Positions 32,962 through 42,875 of a stretch of DNA of 64,000 nt are shown here, in pieces. Below the pieces are notes generated by a model. It had not been told where the DNA came from, did no database searches, and was given only the letters and a program-made list of their open reading frames with translations. Every line of letters begins with the position of its first letter. Positions within the stretch are counted from its first letter, which is position 1. The position numbers and the translations under genes are program-made. Source of the stretch: Zhengitettix transpicula (taxonomy: Eukaryota; Arthropoda; Insecta; Orthoptera; Tetrigidae); assembly GCA_037074705.1 (NCBI GenBank), contig CM073593.1:8685001-8749000 (forward strand), given 5' to 3'.

Positions 32962-35928
32962 CTGATAGAAGACACACAAAATATTTAATATTTTTGAAAA
33001 AAAAAAGATTTTAAAAACTACTTGATATTCATTCAGATTTATTAAGTAATTTTAAGCATAGTTTTAAATGCAGACATACCAGAAATAAATAAATAAAACA
33101 CTGCAAATTAAAGTTTAAATTAAATAACTGATCATTAATTTTTCAACAGCAAAAGACACAATAACCTTTTGGTGTAGAATATGGGAATGGACTACAATAA
33201 AGTAATTGTAAAAAAGTGTAAAATAATTTATCGCTGCACTGTAACCGCAGTAGTCCATTGAAGTGAATGTAAACTTACACAATTTCAATTTTCGTATGGA
33301 AAGGTTGTTTTTTGCCATCCTATTTTTTGTGCATATTTCGAATAATTTGGATGACATCATAGATAATGAAATACTTATTTCATTCATTCAAGAAAGAATT
33401 GTATTATGGGATAAAACCCTCAACATATTTCGTGTCTTCCTGCCTTAACTCTTCAAATAGTATGTAGAAAGCTCCAACCTCTTTATTTCTTTCATTAATT
33501 GGATGAACCCAAATTAGTAATATTTTTTCTCATTTTCATTCGACGACGAAATAACAGTTATGTTAGAATCTGCTCTCTGTTCATTTTGAACTACACTGTT
33601 CACAGCACTCACAACCAAGAGTAGTAAGACGGGAAATTTACCGCCTAGATAATAATCGCTGAGTGTGTTTGGCTCCCAATTTCTTTGAGCGTCGACGATA
33701 ACTATGCCGCCACGATAAAAATCGCCAGTGTAATGTAAATGATTATTATCTGACCTGGTCTTGATGCCCAAAGTTGAATATCTTGCTCACGGGTGTATGT
33801 GGCATCCCCTGCTTCTCCACACATTGATAAAAGGTGGTGAGAAATTGCACTGCTTTTATTAACATCTACTAAAAGGTCCATAGTAAAATTTTCTCGACCT
33901 CGGTCCTCTTCAGGTATTCGAACTGTCCCTGGATTTTTCTACAAATAATATTAATTTTTGTCAATACTTCATTAACAAACAATACAGGTGAAAAAGATCA
34001 AAGTTATTTTTATAATGATAAGATATAATTTTGCTAAGTTAATTTAAAAAGCACAGTGCATTTATTGCAAAATAAGTACTTCAGTTAAACAAAAACAATA
34101 TTTTCAAAAAAAGTTCACATAATGAATTGATTACTCAGAATTAATAGGAAATGCATTAACATAAGAAATTACAATTTGGCAGCAATCAGGATACCTCACC
34201 TGCCGTAATTTAGCCATTGCATCAGCTGAAATGAAGTCTCCTTTATGAAAATGTCTGACAAAACACATTACTTGGTACTGACTCTGTCCGCGTTCTTCTT
34301 CACCAAGAACCAGGGCTTTCAGAATCTGAACATCCTTTAAAGAATAATACAGTAATGAACTGAGTCATATTGAAATAGTTGAATAGAATAGGAAATGGAG
34401 AGTTTTAAACGTGGAGTATACAAGGTTGGCAAATTCAAAATTTTTAATTTACCTCACTGTATAAAAATTGCCTTTGGTTTTCCAACAGGTTGTAGTAAAT
34501 TATGATTTGATGGCTGGTACAGATATCATCTTCAGTCTTCGCTGATAATTACTACAAGCTGGTGGAATCCCAAGAGCAATTTATACATACAGTTCACCAG
34601 GAAATACATCAATACATAAGCTAGTTCCAAGCCCAAGCAATTTTGATATATTTTAACACCACAACCTCATCCTAAATAGCTAGTCTCTTTATAACAGGAA
34701 GTTGAAAGATAAAAATGAACACTGCATTATCTCTACATACTAAAAAACAAAATCTCATTATTGATCATGATAAAGTTAAAGTATTACACTCAATAAAGCA
34801 AAATAGAAAAATTATGGAAAGTATCTGTGTACATAGAAATATAGACAAAGTACTAAATAGGAGATTCAGGTAAATATCGTTCCAATATTATAAAGGGAAT
34901 AAAATAAAAGCAAATATATAGATAATAGTATCCGATAATATCAACTCATCACTATCAAGATAAGTCAGAAGTAATCGATTATATGGAGGGTTAAATTCAA
35001 CCAACACTGCACATTGGAATTGACTAGACATAGATGCAATACAATAACAAGGAAGCATGCCATGCAGTCAATGCACTATAAAATAGAATAAGTAACCAAT
35101 GTGCATTGTATAAATTACAAGGTGTATTGATTCTGAAATGTAATCAACAAATAATAATGTTGTTATATTGTGTGTTAAAGTATGTATTATAAATTTATAG
35201 TTGAATATGAAACAATTGTTTTGAAAGATCATGTACAAAAACATTATATAAGGATGAATTAATTTTATTAAGGCTGTAAATAAGGAAGTTTTAAATCACA
35301 GTATATATACGAATACAAACATTTAGTCTTTTGTAATTGTCAGTGGAGATAAACAATTTGAATTACATGGCAGCTTCTAATAAGTGCTTGGTCATTCATG
35401 TGGATAAGATAAAAGGGGCAAGCTACGATTGATTAGCCCCAGCTCTGCCAACATCAGTAAATAAAACTGTTGTATATAACACACACGAACCTCTCTGATA
35501 AAAAGTTTAACTTCAAAACACGAAATGACTTTGTCAAATAAATAATCCTGACATAACAGTAGCATGTTTCAGGTGACAGTTCTTACGGCATTTGAAATTA
35601 ATTGTCACCCGTACCAAAACCTAAAAAGTTCATTGTTTTCTTAAGATTCATTCTGAAGAAAAGAAAAACTATCTCCTGAAGTAGGTTAGAGCCTCCTATA
35701 ATTTAAAAGTTCTCAGTTAGACATTGTGACACCTCCTTAATTTCTGATAATCCATCACGGAATGGTGTAACACTCCTTCCTGAAGAAGGAGGCTGAGAGC
35801 CTCCGAAAATTTGAAGAACAACCTTCAGTTCCTCATGGCGACACCGTACTTCACTTTCAGGTAAGCCACAACCTATCTCTCTATCCTTTCCATACCAATA
35901 TTTTTGACAATGTCACATTCTCACTATT

Positions 35929-35994
<66 letters not shown>

Positions 35995-36927
35995 TATATA
36001 TTAACTATTTTGGTTCAGAAAGAGGGAGTAGCTGACTTACCTTAAATTGACAGTTGGCATCACCAGGCTGGGAAGCAATGACAGTTGGTGGTCAAGGCTG
36101 TGAATAAATAATTTGTCAAATTTTTGAGGGCTTGTGCCCACCTCCTCCAGAAACAAATATCCCATGTCCTAACCACTGTCAAACACAACCTTGACAAATA
36201 TAAAAAATGTAGTCCACCTCTAATAACAACCTTCTTTCATGGACTACAAAAAATCAACTCCATTCTCTGCCTGGCCTACACTCGACTGCAATCCTATCCA
36301 GATATAAAAAATACTCCTCACCTGTCCCTCCCAACCTCAGAAACATCCTTGTCCACCCTTGTAGACCCAACCCTAAAACTCCTCTACTTACCAACCCTGC
36401 AGAAGGAGCAGATGCCTTGTCTGTCCTATTCGTCAACGTACTACAATACTCCAAACATAATCACCTCCAAAGTCAAAGAAAACATCACATACCTTTCCTC
36501 TCACATTAATTACAAGATAAATTGCAGGCTGTGCCTTGCCTTCTACATCAGCCAAACAAAAGACCCCAAATACACTTCTAACACTCCAGGACAGTCAAAA
36601 AAACAATATTCTATTTTATTAATTTATTATTCATTAATTAAAATTATTATTGATCCCAGAGACACAACACCAACTTGTGTGGGTGGGTGTATGTACAGTA
36701 TGTATGCTTGCAGTATTTCTCACAATATATCTATTCAATGAGGAGAGGGTTGGTGGCTTTACTAGGTGTCAAATTTTTTCTGCCTATGGGTTGGCCCACA
36801 GCAGATCGAGTTCAACATTGTGTTTTTTTAAGGCACAGAGTGTATTACTATCTAATGATAAAGGCAGTTTCCACCTTCAAAATTTTGAAATATTTATTCC
36901 TGACCTCTTTCATCCTGTTCAGTCCAT

Positions 36928-36998
<71 letters not shown>

Positions 36999-37376
36999 AC
37001 TTGGATAGTGAGGAAGGATAGAAATAAATAGGAGAAATAGGAGGATTGCGCTTTATTTGAATTCATATGCTCGGGCGAAGAATTACGCACATAGAAAAGC
37101 ATATGTTCAAAGCAGAGAGAAGGATGGAAGAAGAAGGAAAGACTGAAAATATTTGACCCAGCAGATCCCGCCTGGGTCAAATATTTTCAGTCTTTCCTTC
37201 TTCTTCCATCCTTCTCTCTGCTTTGAACATATGCTTTTCTATGTGCGTAATTCTTCGCCCGAGCATATGAATTCAAATAAAGCGCAATCCTCCTATTTCT
37301 CCTATTTATTTCTATCCTTCCTCACTATCCAAGTTTGAATGTGAATTAGTTCCTTAAATGGATTCTCCTAATATTG

Positions 37377-37419
<43 letters not shown>

Positions 37420-38572
37420 ATAGGATGTGATATTTTCAAAGTAATTGATAAGAACATAAAAGAGAAAAAGGATAGACAGCGTACCAGAAAATAATGGGCA
37501 GTGTCACCATGTAGGACAGGAAAAAATATTTGAAATTTTTTAGATGGAAGACTTCTTAATCAAATTCAATTTCAAATTTATGTCCAACCACACACATATA
37601 CCACAAAATTTAAATGATATATAATTTAACATTAATTAGCAAACTCACATTGCGAAAATCCACAAGTTGTGTAACAAGGGTCCCATCAGATCTCTGAAAT
37701 TCTAGTGTAACAGCATCCTCAGTTACATTGGAGGATATTATTTCTTGTAGTACATCACCACCCTAAAAATGGTCATATTTCTTTAGTTTATATTACATAG
37801 TGTGCATACAATTAATATGGAATTGAAACTAATTAAACATGAAATACTGATAAATGTTCAAGACCAAAAAGTTTATTAGTTCACATAACATGTGCATTTA
37901 TTCAGATTACCAATTAAAGCATTAGAATGTAAATTACCTTGTTCATAAATACAATAATTAATTACAATTAATTTATAAATACCTTTAAAATGATTGTGTT
38001 TAAAAATAGAAAATGTCTCGAATGTATGTTTTATTATAACAGATAACCATAAATAATTTTGCTTATATAAATTTGCAACTGATAAAAATCATTGGCGTAA
38101 AGATATATATAATGAACACTTATCACAAACACTAATTAAATGTGCAATTTTTCTAAAACAGCACTAGTTTCTGTATTTATATTGAGTTTTACCAGACTGA
38201 TGAAACATGCATTTTACATGCACTGTAACAGACAAGAAAACGCTTATAAAAAAATAATATTTTATTTTATTTCAAACGTATGAAGTCCTATAATTTTAAA
38301 GCTCATGTTTGTTTAGTATAAATCTAAGATTTGTAATTTGAAATCTGCAAATATTAATCATTACTCATATTTAATAATGGATGTGTTTACACTTGTGTGT
38401 AATTGAATTCATTATGAATAGACGACATTAGTTGAGATGTAAACACTTCTGTGTATTATACCTGATTTTTCACATTGATGAGCAATTGTGGATTTCCAAA
38501 ACTAGACAGGTACAAAATAAAGATGTAGCTTATATAGCAAGCACCATTAGCACCATAAAGTCTAAAAACCAT
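32687..38572 (-). CDS. oaf: Out-at-first protein, secreted (5 exons)
   Basis: The exons are 38462-38572, 37649-37762, 34200-34334, 33755-33938 and 32687-32961. They join to 819 bases and 272 residues without a phase error (phases 0, 0, 0, 1). Residues 1-27 form a signal peptide. The mature part starts LLINVKNQGGDV, as in insect OAF. Family blocks follow: SDGTLVTQLVDFRN, ILKALVLGEEERGQSQYQVM, ISADAMAKLRQKNP, EDRGRENFTM and DATYTREQDIQLW. The C-terminal cysteine-rich part (about 205-272) has LELCVGWYPCGLKYC and RCGIKTCRKC and ends CLWDE. The function of OAF is poorly known: it is secreted, was found in Drosophila as a developmental locus, and is conserved from insects to humans (~273 residues in human). 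Intron 2 is 3.3 kb and repeat-rich. Confidence 0.95.
33755..33938 (-). CDS. oaf: oaf exon 4
   Basis: 61 codons plus one base, KNPGTVRIPEEDRGREN to QLWASRP. The acceptor is ATTATTTGTAG and the donor GTCAGA. Confidence 0.9.
34200..34334 (-). CDS. oaf: oaf exon 3
   Basis: 45 codons, DVQILKALVLGEEERG to AMAKLRQ. The acceptor is TTCTTTAAAG and the donor GTGAGG. Both ends are phase 0. This is the most conserved stretch of the family. Confidence 0.92.
35640..35830 (+). ncRNA. Hammerhead-like motif in oaf intron 2
   Basis: CTGAAGA (35780-35786) is followed by a perfect 6-bp stem GGAGGC / GCCTCC (35788-35793, 35799-35804) with loop TGAGA, then GAAA. This is the layout of a hammerhead catalytic core (CUGANGA, helix II, GAAA). 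Helices I and III and a cleavage site are not convincing, so it may be inactive. Confidence 0.35.
35932..35999. repeat. TA/CA microsatellite
   Basis: An uninterrupted run of TA, then CACACACACA and TATATA, in oaf intron 2. Confidence 0.9.
36000..36935. other. oaf intron 2, unassigned
   Basis: A 205-codon plus-strand frame (36124-36741) has no signal peptide or family motif and odd, proline- and threonine-rich composition. It reads as chance or an unknown repeat. Confidence 0.35.
36936..36992. repeat. TA microsatellite
   Basis: TA repeats with one TATACATATA interruption, abutting the left arm of the palindrome. Confidence 0.9.
36993..37340. repeat. Near-perfect palindrome, 169-bp arms, 10-base loop
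   Basis: Arms 36993-37161 and 37172-37340 are exact reverse complements as far as I can read, with loop CAGATCCCGC at 37162-37171. Both arms encode the same 61-codon frame on opposite strands, which is a consequence of the symmetry. TA repeats lie close to both sides. A diverged single copy of an arm is at 3712-3840. Confidence 0.92.
37375..37421. repeat. TA/TG microsatellite
   Basis: TA repeats followed by a GTGTGTGTGTGTGTGTGTGT run, 35 bp to the right of the palindrome. Confidence 0.9.
37649..37762 (-). CDS. oaf: oaf exon 2
   Basis: 38 codons, GGDVLQEIISSN to VDFRN. The acceptor is ATTTTTAG and the donor GTGAGT. Both ends are phase 0. Confidence 0.92.
38462..38572 (-). CDS. oaf: oaf exon 1 (signal peptide)
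   Basis: 37 codons, MVFRLYGANG... to LLINVKNQ, then donor GTATAA. The hydrophobic core is CYISYIFILYLSSFG. The 5' untranslated part is not resolved. Confidence 0.85.
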
Positions 38573-39149
38573 GTTTAAACTTCACATATTTCGTATAAAT
38601 GTTATTGTAAATTAGATTTCATTCATAACCAATATGTTTCAGACAATTTATAATCTTTGAAGCCACAGATATGTGTTCACGGGTTTCGTTAAAAATGAGC
38701 ACCGTAATCTTTCACAAGTCTGATACGGAATATGCCGTGTATTTAATAAAAAGGAAGCACATGAAGCTATTCCACATTTGAAATTAAACACGTTTATTAT
38801 TTAATAAAACCTTTTTTTAACAATTAACACTTTCTACTAATTAGATAATAAATTAATACCTTTTATCACCAGAATAATTACAAGCAATAGAAAAAAGTTT
38901 TCAGAAGTTAGTTACCAGTACATTTGGAATAATAACAGTAAACAACAACAAAATGGCATAATCAAAAGAAACTGAATTTCTAGTCACCTGGATTGATGAA
39001 AGCTTAAAATGCGATAAACTCAATAGCGTCCAAGTATTTCTCAGATTGGTTTGCGATATTATCACATTAATATATACACTTTTGCATTAGTTAAATCTAT
39101 CATACCTTTTTTATACTATACTGCGGGTTATGTCACAATATAATTCATC
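38573..39149. promoter_or_regulatory. Upstream region of oaf
   Basis: AT-rich. It must hold the promoter or an upstream noncoding exon. No element can be named. Confidence 0.3.
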
Positions 39150-40222
39150 GTAAGGTAAAGAATAGTTAATGAATACCCATGTCGTCATTAACAAAACCAA
39201 TTTCCTTAATTCCGATTTCGTCAATGCTGCTGAGCGATTTGTTTTCTTACGGTTACTTTTTGTTGTACGCAAGGTAATTTTTCGTACCAATTATGGTTCC
39301 TTCATTTATCACTTAAAACCCTTGAAAAATCGTCTTCCACAAAATCTTATTGAGATGAGGTTTTTAAGTGTTCATTGATGGAAACCTTCGAAACAGTGCG
39401 AGTCCTCAGAAACAATGTGACGTCACCGTGGCCTGCTTTGCGATCAGTTTTCTCGAAGAGAAGAAGATTTTTGTAAACCCAAGAACATCTTGGAAACGTT
39501 TGGACAAGATGGTTTCCCTGAACATGTTATCTTCAGTGATGAGGCTAACCCCGTATCGGGGGCTTGGAAATTCTGCACGTGACACTTCAACATGAGTGTG
39601 ACTCAACAAAGTCATCGTTTTCTGTGCAGCCCTGTTTTTTTCGACGGTAACATTGTAACTAGGCAAACTTATTTAACCGTGTTTGCTTCTTTCCATGCCT
39701 ACATGAGGATAGTGATAACTTCATTTTTCAACAATGATGGGGCAACACCTCATTGGCATCTCAGGGTGCGCAACTTTTTAATCACTCCATCAACGTTCGA
39801 TCGGCCGTCAAGTGAGAAGTATATAGTATGATGGTCTCTAGACCTTTTACCATGCGATTTCTTCCTGTGGGGATTTGTACATGATACTGTGTTTGTACCC
39901 CCCCCCCCCCACTTCCTGATAATCTTAACGAACTGAAAATGCTGCAAATGCTTCTCTGACTGAGTGCAGGTGTGGTGTCGCCCGGGAGCCAGAAAGAGGA
40001 CAAATCGAACACCTTTAGAATGATATAAGTTGTTGTTTTTTTTGCTAGAAGACAATTACAGTGAACTTAATCGTCCATACAATTTTTCATTCGGTTAGAA
40101 GCCTGAGAAGATTTTATTTATTGATATAAGTATGTGCAAAAAATTTCGTTTGTGTAACATTTTAACTCTTCTAAATATATCCCTTTGAAACCCCACCATT
40201 ATTTTGAATCACCCTACATATA
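39150..40222 (+). pseudogene. Tc1/mariner-type transposase remnant
   Basis: Pieces spread over three frames follow transposase order. A FPEHVIFSDEA-like piece near 39510-39545 holds the second catalytic aspartate region. Near 39735-39770 comes a stretch reading like NNDGATPHWHLRVRNFL, and a CDFFLWGFVHD-like piece lies near 39850-39885. These match the DDE core of mariner-like elements (QQDGAPPHW..., DFFLWG). The segment ends near TTGAATCACCCTA, a common end sequence of such copies. There are many stops and frameshifts. Confidence 0.6.
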
Positions 40223-40627
40223 CATCACCCCAAGAAACTATTTTTATGAGGATAACTATGTAATATCATAATACATCACTGATAGTGTTACCAACTCTCT
40301 GGCCTGACCTGTAATATGCTACATTTCTAATTCTGTTCATATAGGTCCAATAGTGTCCAATTTTTTAAAACAGAATAATTTACCACCCAATTTACTCATT
40401 TCTAACACAAACGTATTTTTCCTTCATACATATTTTAAACAAATTTATTGGAACAAGCATCTGAGAAGTGTTGTATGCAGGGTTGTGTGGTCACTGCTGT
40501 TGACATTGTCAGCTGCCTTCCACCTGTCGGTTGGACTCAAGAAATTCTTCTGAAACACAGCAGCAAATGGCACACAAGCTGAACACTTTATCAGAAAAGT
40601 GTGGAAGAGCTAATGATACCAGATTCT

Positions 40628-40840
40628 TTTGGTTATAAATGAAAATCACATTTTAACTACATGAAAATGCTTTAATTAAGGAAGTGAAAAGTACAGAGTT
40701 GTGCGAACATTGTAAGAAAAGAAAAACAAGTGAAGTAACAGCTTTATCAAATATTACAAAACAAAAAAAGGTTTATAGACATCTGAATAAAAATTTTTTG
40801 AAAAAGCAAGAGCAAAATCTTGTTGGCCCTTTAAATAACA
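40628..40840 (+). repeat. Fragment shared with 59735-59910
   Basis: Shared blocks include TTTGGTTATAAATGAAAA, ACTACATGAAAATGCTTTAA and GCTTTATCAAA.ATTACAAA. At 59735 the same sequence leads into a LINE reverse transcriptase, so this is probably a 5' part of that LINE. Confidence 0.5.
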
Positions 40841-40849
40841 TAAGACTCT

Positions 40850-41765
40850 TTTTGCTGAGAGCCAGTGTGATTCTCCAAAAAAATGTATTAAATTGGCTTA
40901 GAAAGCTCACTGTGTGACTAATATCTGGGCATATAGCAACTGAAAGGTATACGAGTCCATCAATAAAGTTCTGATATGGTAGATCTGACAATTTTTTATC
41001 CTAATTCCTTTTCAATTGAAGACCTGAAACCATGGGAGTTGAAACTGGGTTACAAGTGTCCATTTTTAATTTTACAAGTAGTTCATCAATATACCTTGTT
41101 TGAGAAGCATAAAGGGTATTATTATTTTTATTAAACTCTATTCCTAAACAGTTCTGTAAATTGCCTAAGTCTCTTATTTTGAATAATGCCATTAGTTCTT
41201 TCTTCAATATATTTCATGTATTTCTATTGTTGAAACAGATAATTATATCATCTACATAAATTCCAAGTAGAGACATCCTCCCCATCACTTTTTATAAATA
41301 CAGGGATCAGCTGCTGATGGTTGAAATACTAACTGTTGGAGTTTTATATCAAGGTTTTGGAACCATTGACATCCTGATTGCTTTAATCCATACAGACCAC
41401 ACTTTAGAGAACAAACTGTTTCAGTGTCAATTTTTCTGATATTTTCCAGCATTTTTTAGCACATTTAAAAATGACTGAATCACATGATTCACTTTCATCA
41501 ATAATTATTTCACACAAAAAACTGGTCAATATGCAAATTTTCTTCTATTGAGAAAGCTAGTAATAAACAGATTAATCTTGCTACCAGTGCAAACGTTTCA
41601 TTATAATCAAACCCTTGTTTTTGTGAAAAACCTCGAGTCACTATATGTGCCTTTCTCCTTTCCATTTCACCAGAAGGCTTATATTTACTTTTCAAGAATT
41701 AATTTTGAACCTATAACATTATCGATTTCTATTTCCGTATTTTTGCTTATCTTTAGTTAGACGAA
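40850..41765 (-). pseudogene. Ty1/copia reverse transcriptase fragment
   Basis: Read from 41700 downwards. YKPSGEMERRKAHIVTRGFS and QKQGFDYNETFALVARL open the copia reverse transcriptase. KIRDLGNLQNCLGIEF and LYASQTRYIDELL (41207-41001) follow, then NFIDGLVYLSVAICPDISHT (near 40970), the start of the copia RNase H region. The YVDD block is disrupted near 41240, and stops and frameshifts separate the pieces. Confidence 0.85.
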
Positions 41766-41770
41766 TATAA

Positions 41771-42871
41771 TGTAGTAATTGGTAATTAAGGCATTGTTCT
41801 AATTGAAAAGTTGAATTGTAGAGGACTCATTATTGGTGGATATAGCGGACGCCGCAACAAACCGGCAAGGCAAAGAAAGTATTGTTGATCGGTCGAGAAG
41901 GTTTTACGCGCGCAAAATTTACGAGACGAACGAATAGTCGGGCAGCAGACAGCAAATTCAACAGACGAAAAGAACTAACAGTCGGGCAAGGAACGGCGAG
42001 GCATAAAGACCAGCAAAGTCTATTTTACAAAAGTAGGACAGTCAGGCAATATACGGCGAGGTGTAAAGACCACAAAATTCTAATACACGAAAAGTTGAAC
42101 AATTTAGTCAGTCAGCAGCGAGAATGAAAAAGGTCTAATTTAAAGAACGAGAAAGTGTTACAGTAACCAGTACGCTGTTATATCAAAAATGCAGAAATTG
42201 AACTAGTCTTCAGTCAACAGACAAAACCAATGAGGTGCATTTTCAACAAAAATCCACGAGACCTACAAATCCAGGTTGCAGTAAATCATCGAGAATCGAC
42301 AAAGTTATTTTAAACCAATTAACAAACTACGCTAATTAGAGTCTGTGAACATTTAGAGTCTGTGAGTACTTAGAATCAGTGATATCCCCAAAATTGTGCA
42401 CGAAAAGTTAAAATGAGACATGGACTGCCGTAAGTAGAAAGAAAACTTTAAAATCATTGTAAACCACGTTTAAAAGATAAACGTCAGATCGTTCTTTAAT
42501 TATCGATAAAATGAGATCTTTAATTATTCAGACCATTCTTTATTTCTTGATAAAAAATTGAAATTGTTTAAATTCAATCTTTAGTATTATTTATTCAGCA
42601 ACAAATTTCGTCTATGTTCAGACGCATTGATTCCCATATAAAGTAAATGTAATTTTTGTGATTTTGATTATATAAATTCTGCCATTATCAAACCCAGTTC
42701 AAGACCCTGAGATCCCAAATATTTTTGTAATTTGAATACTTGTTTTAAAATTGATAACAAATCTGGTTTAATAGTTTTCACGTAATAGTTCTTTTCATTT
42801 AAAAACGCCACATAATTCATATCCAGAATTATTGTCAAAAGGTAACAAAAAGTAGTTAATAAATTATTACA
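41771..42871 (+). mobile_element. Long LTR (subfamily A), solo, between copia and Helitron fragments
   Basis: The 1101-bp LTR starts TGTAGTAATTGGTAATTAAG and ends AATTATTACA. It is flanked by ATAA on both sides (41767-41770, 42872-42875), a perfect 4-bp target duplication. It is closely similar to the copies at 17218 and 51293. Confidence 0.85.
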
Positions 42872-42875
42872 ATAA

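Noticed and set aside
33115..33771. Minus-strand ORFs in oaf introns (33115-33387, 33514-33771)
   Set aside because: They overlap or follow the exon 4 donor at 33754. Family alignment shows the protein leaves this sequence there, so these are intron frames.
35925..35940. Another TGTA...TACA LTR end (CTATTACA before TA repeats)
   Set aside because: No matching 5' end or LTR body was found to its left, so it is probably a chance ATTACA next to a microsatellite.
36124..36741. 205-codon plus-strand ORF in oaf intron 2
   Set aside because: It has no family motif and odd composition, and it is the longest of many chance frames in this repeat-rich intron.
37153..37338. Pair of identical 61-codon ORFs on opposite strands
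   Set aside because: They arise only from the palindrome symmetry and show no domain.
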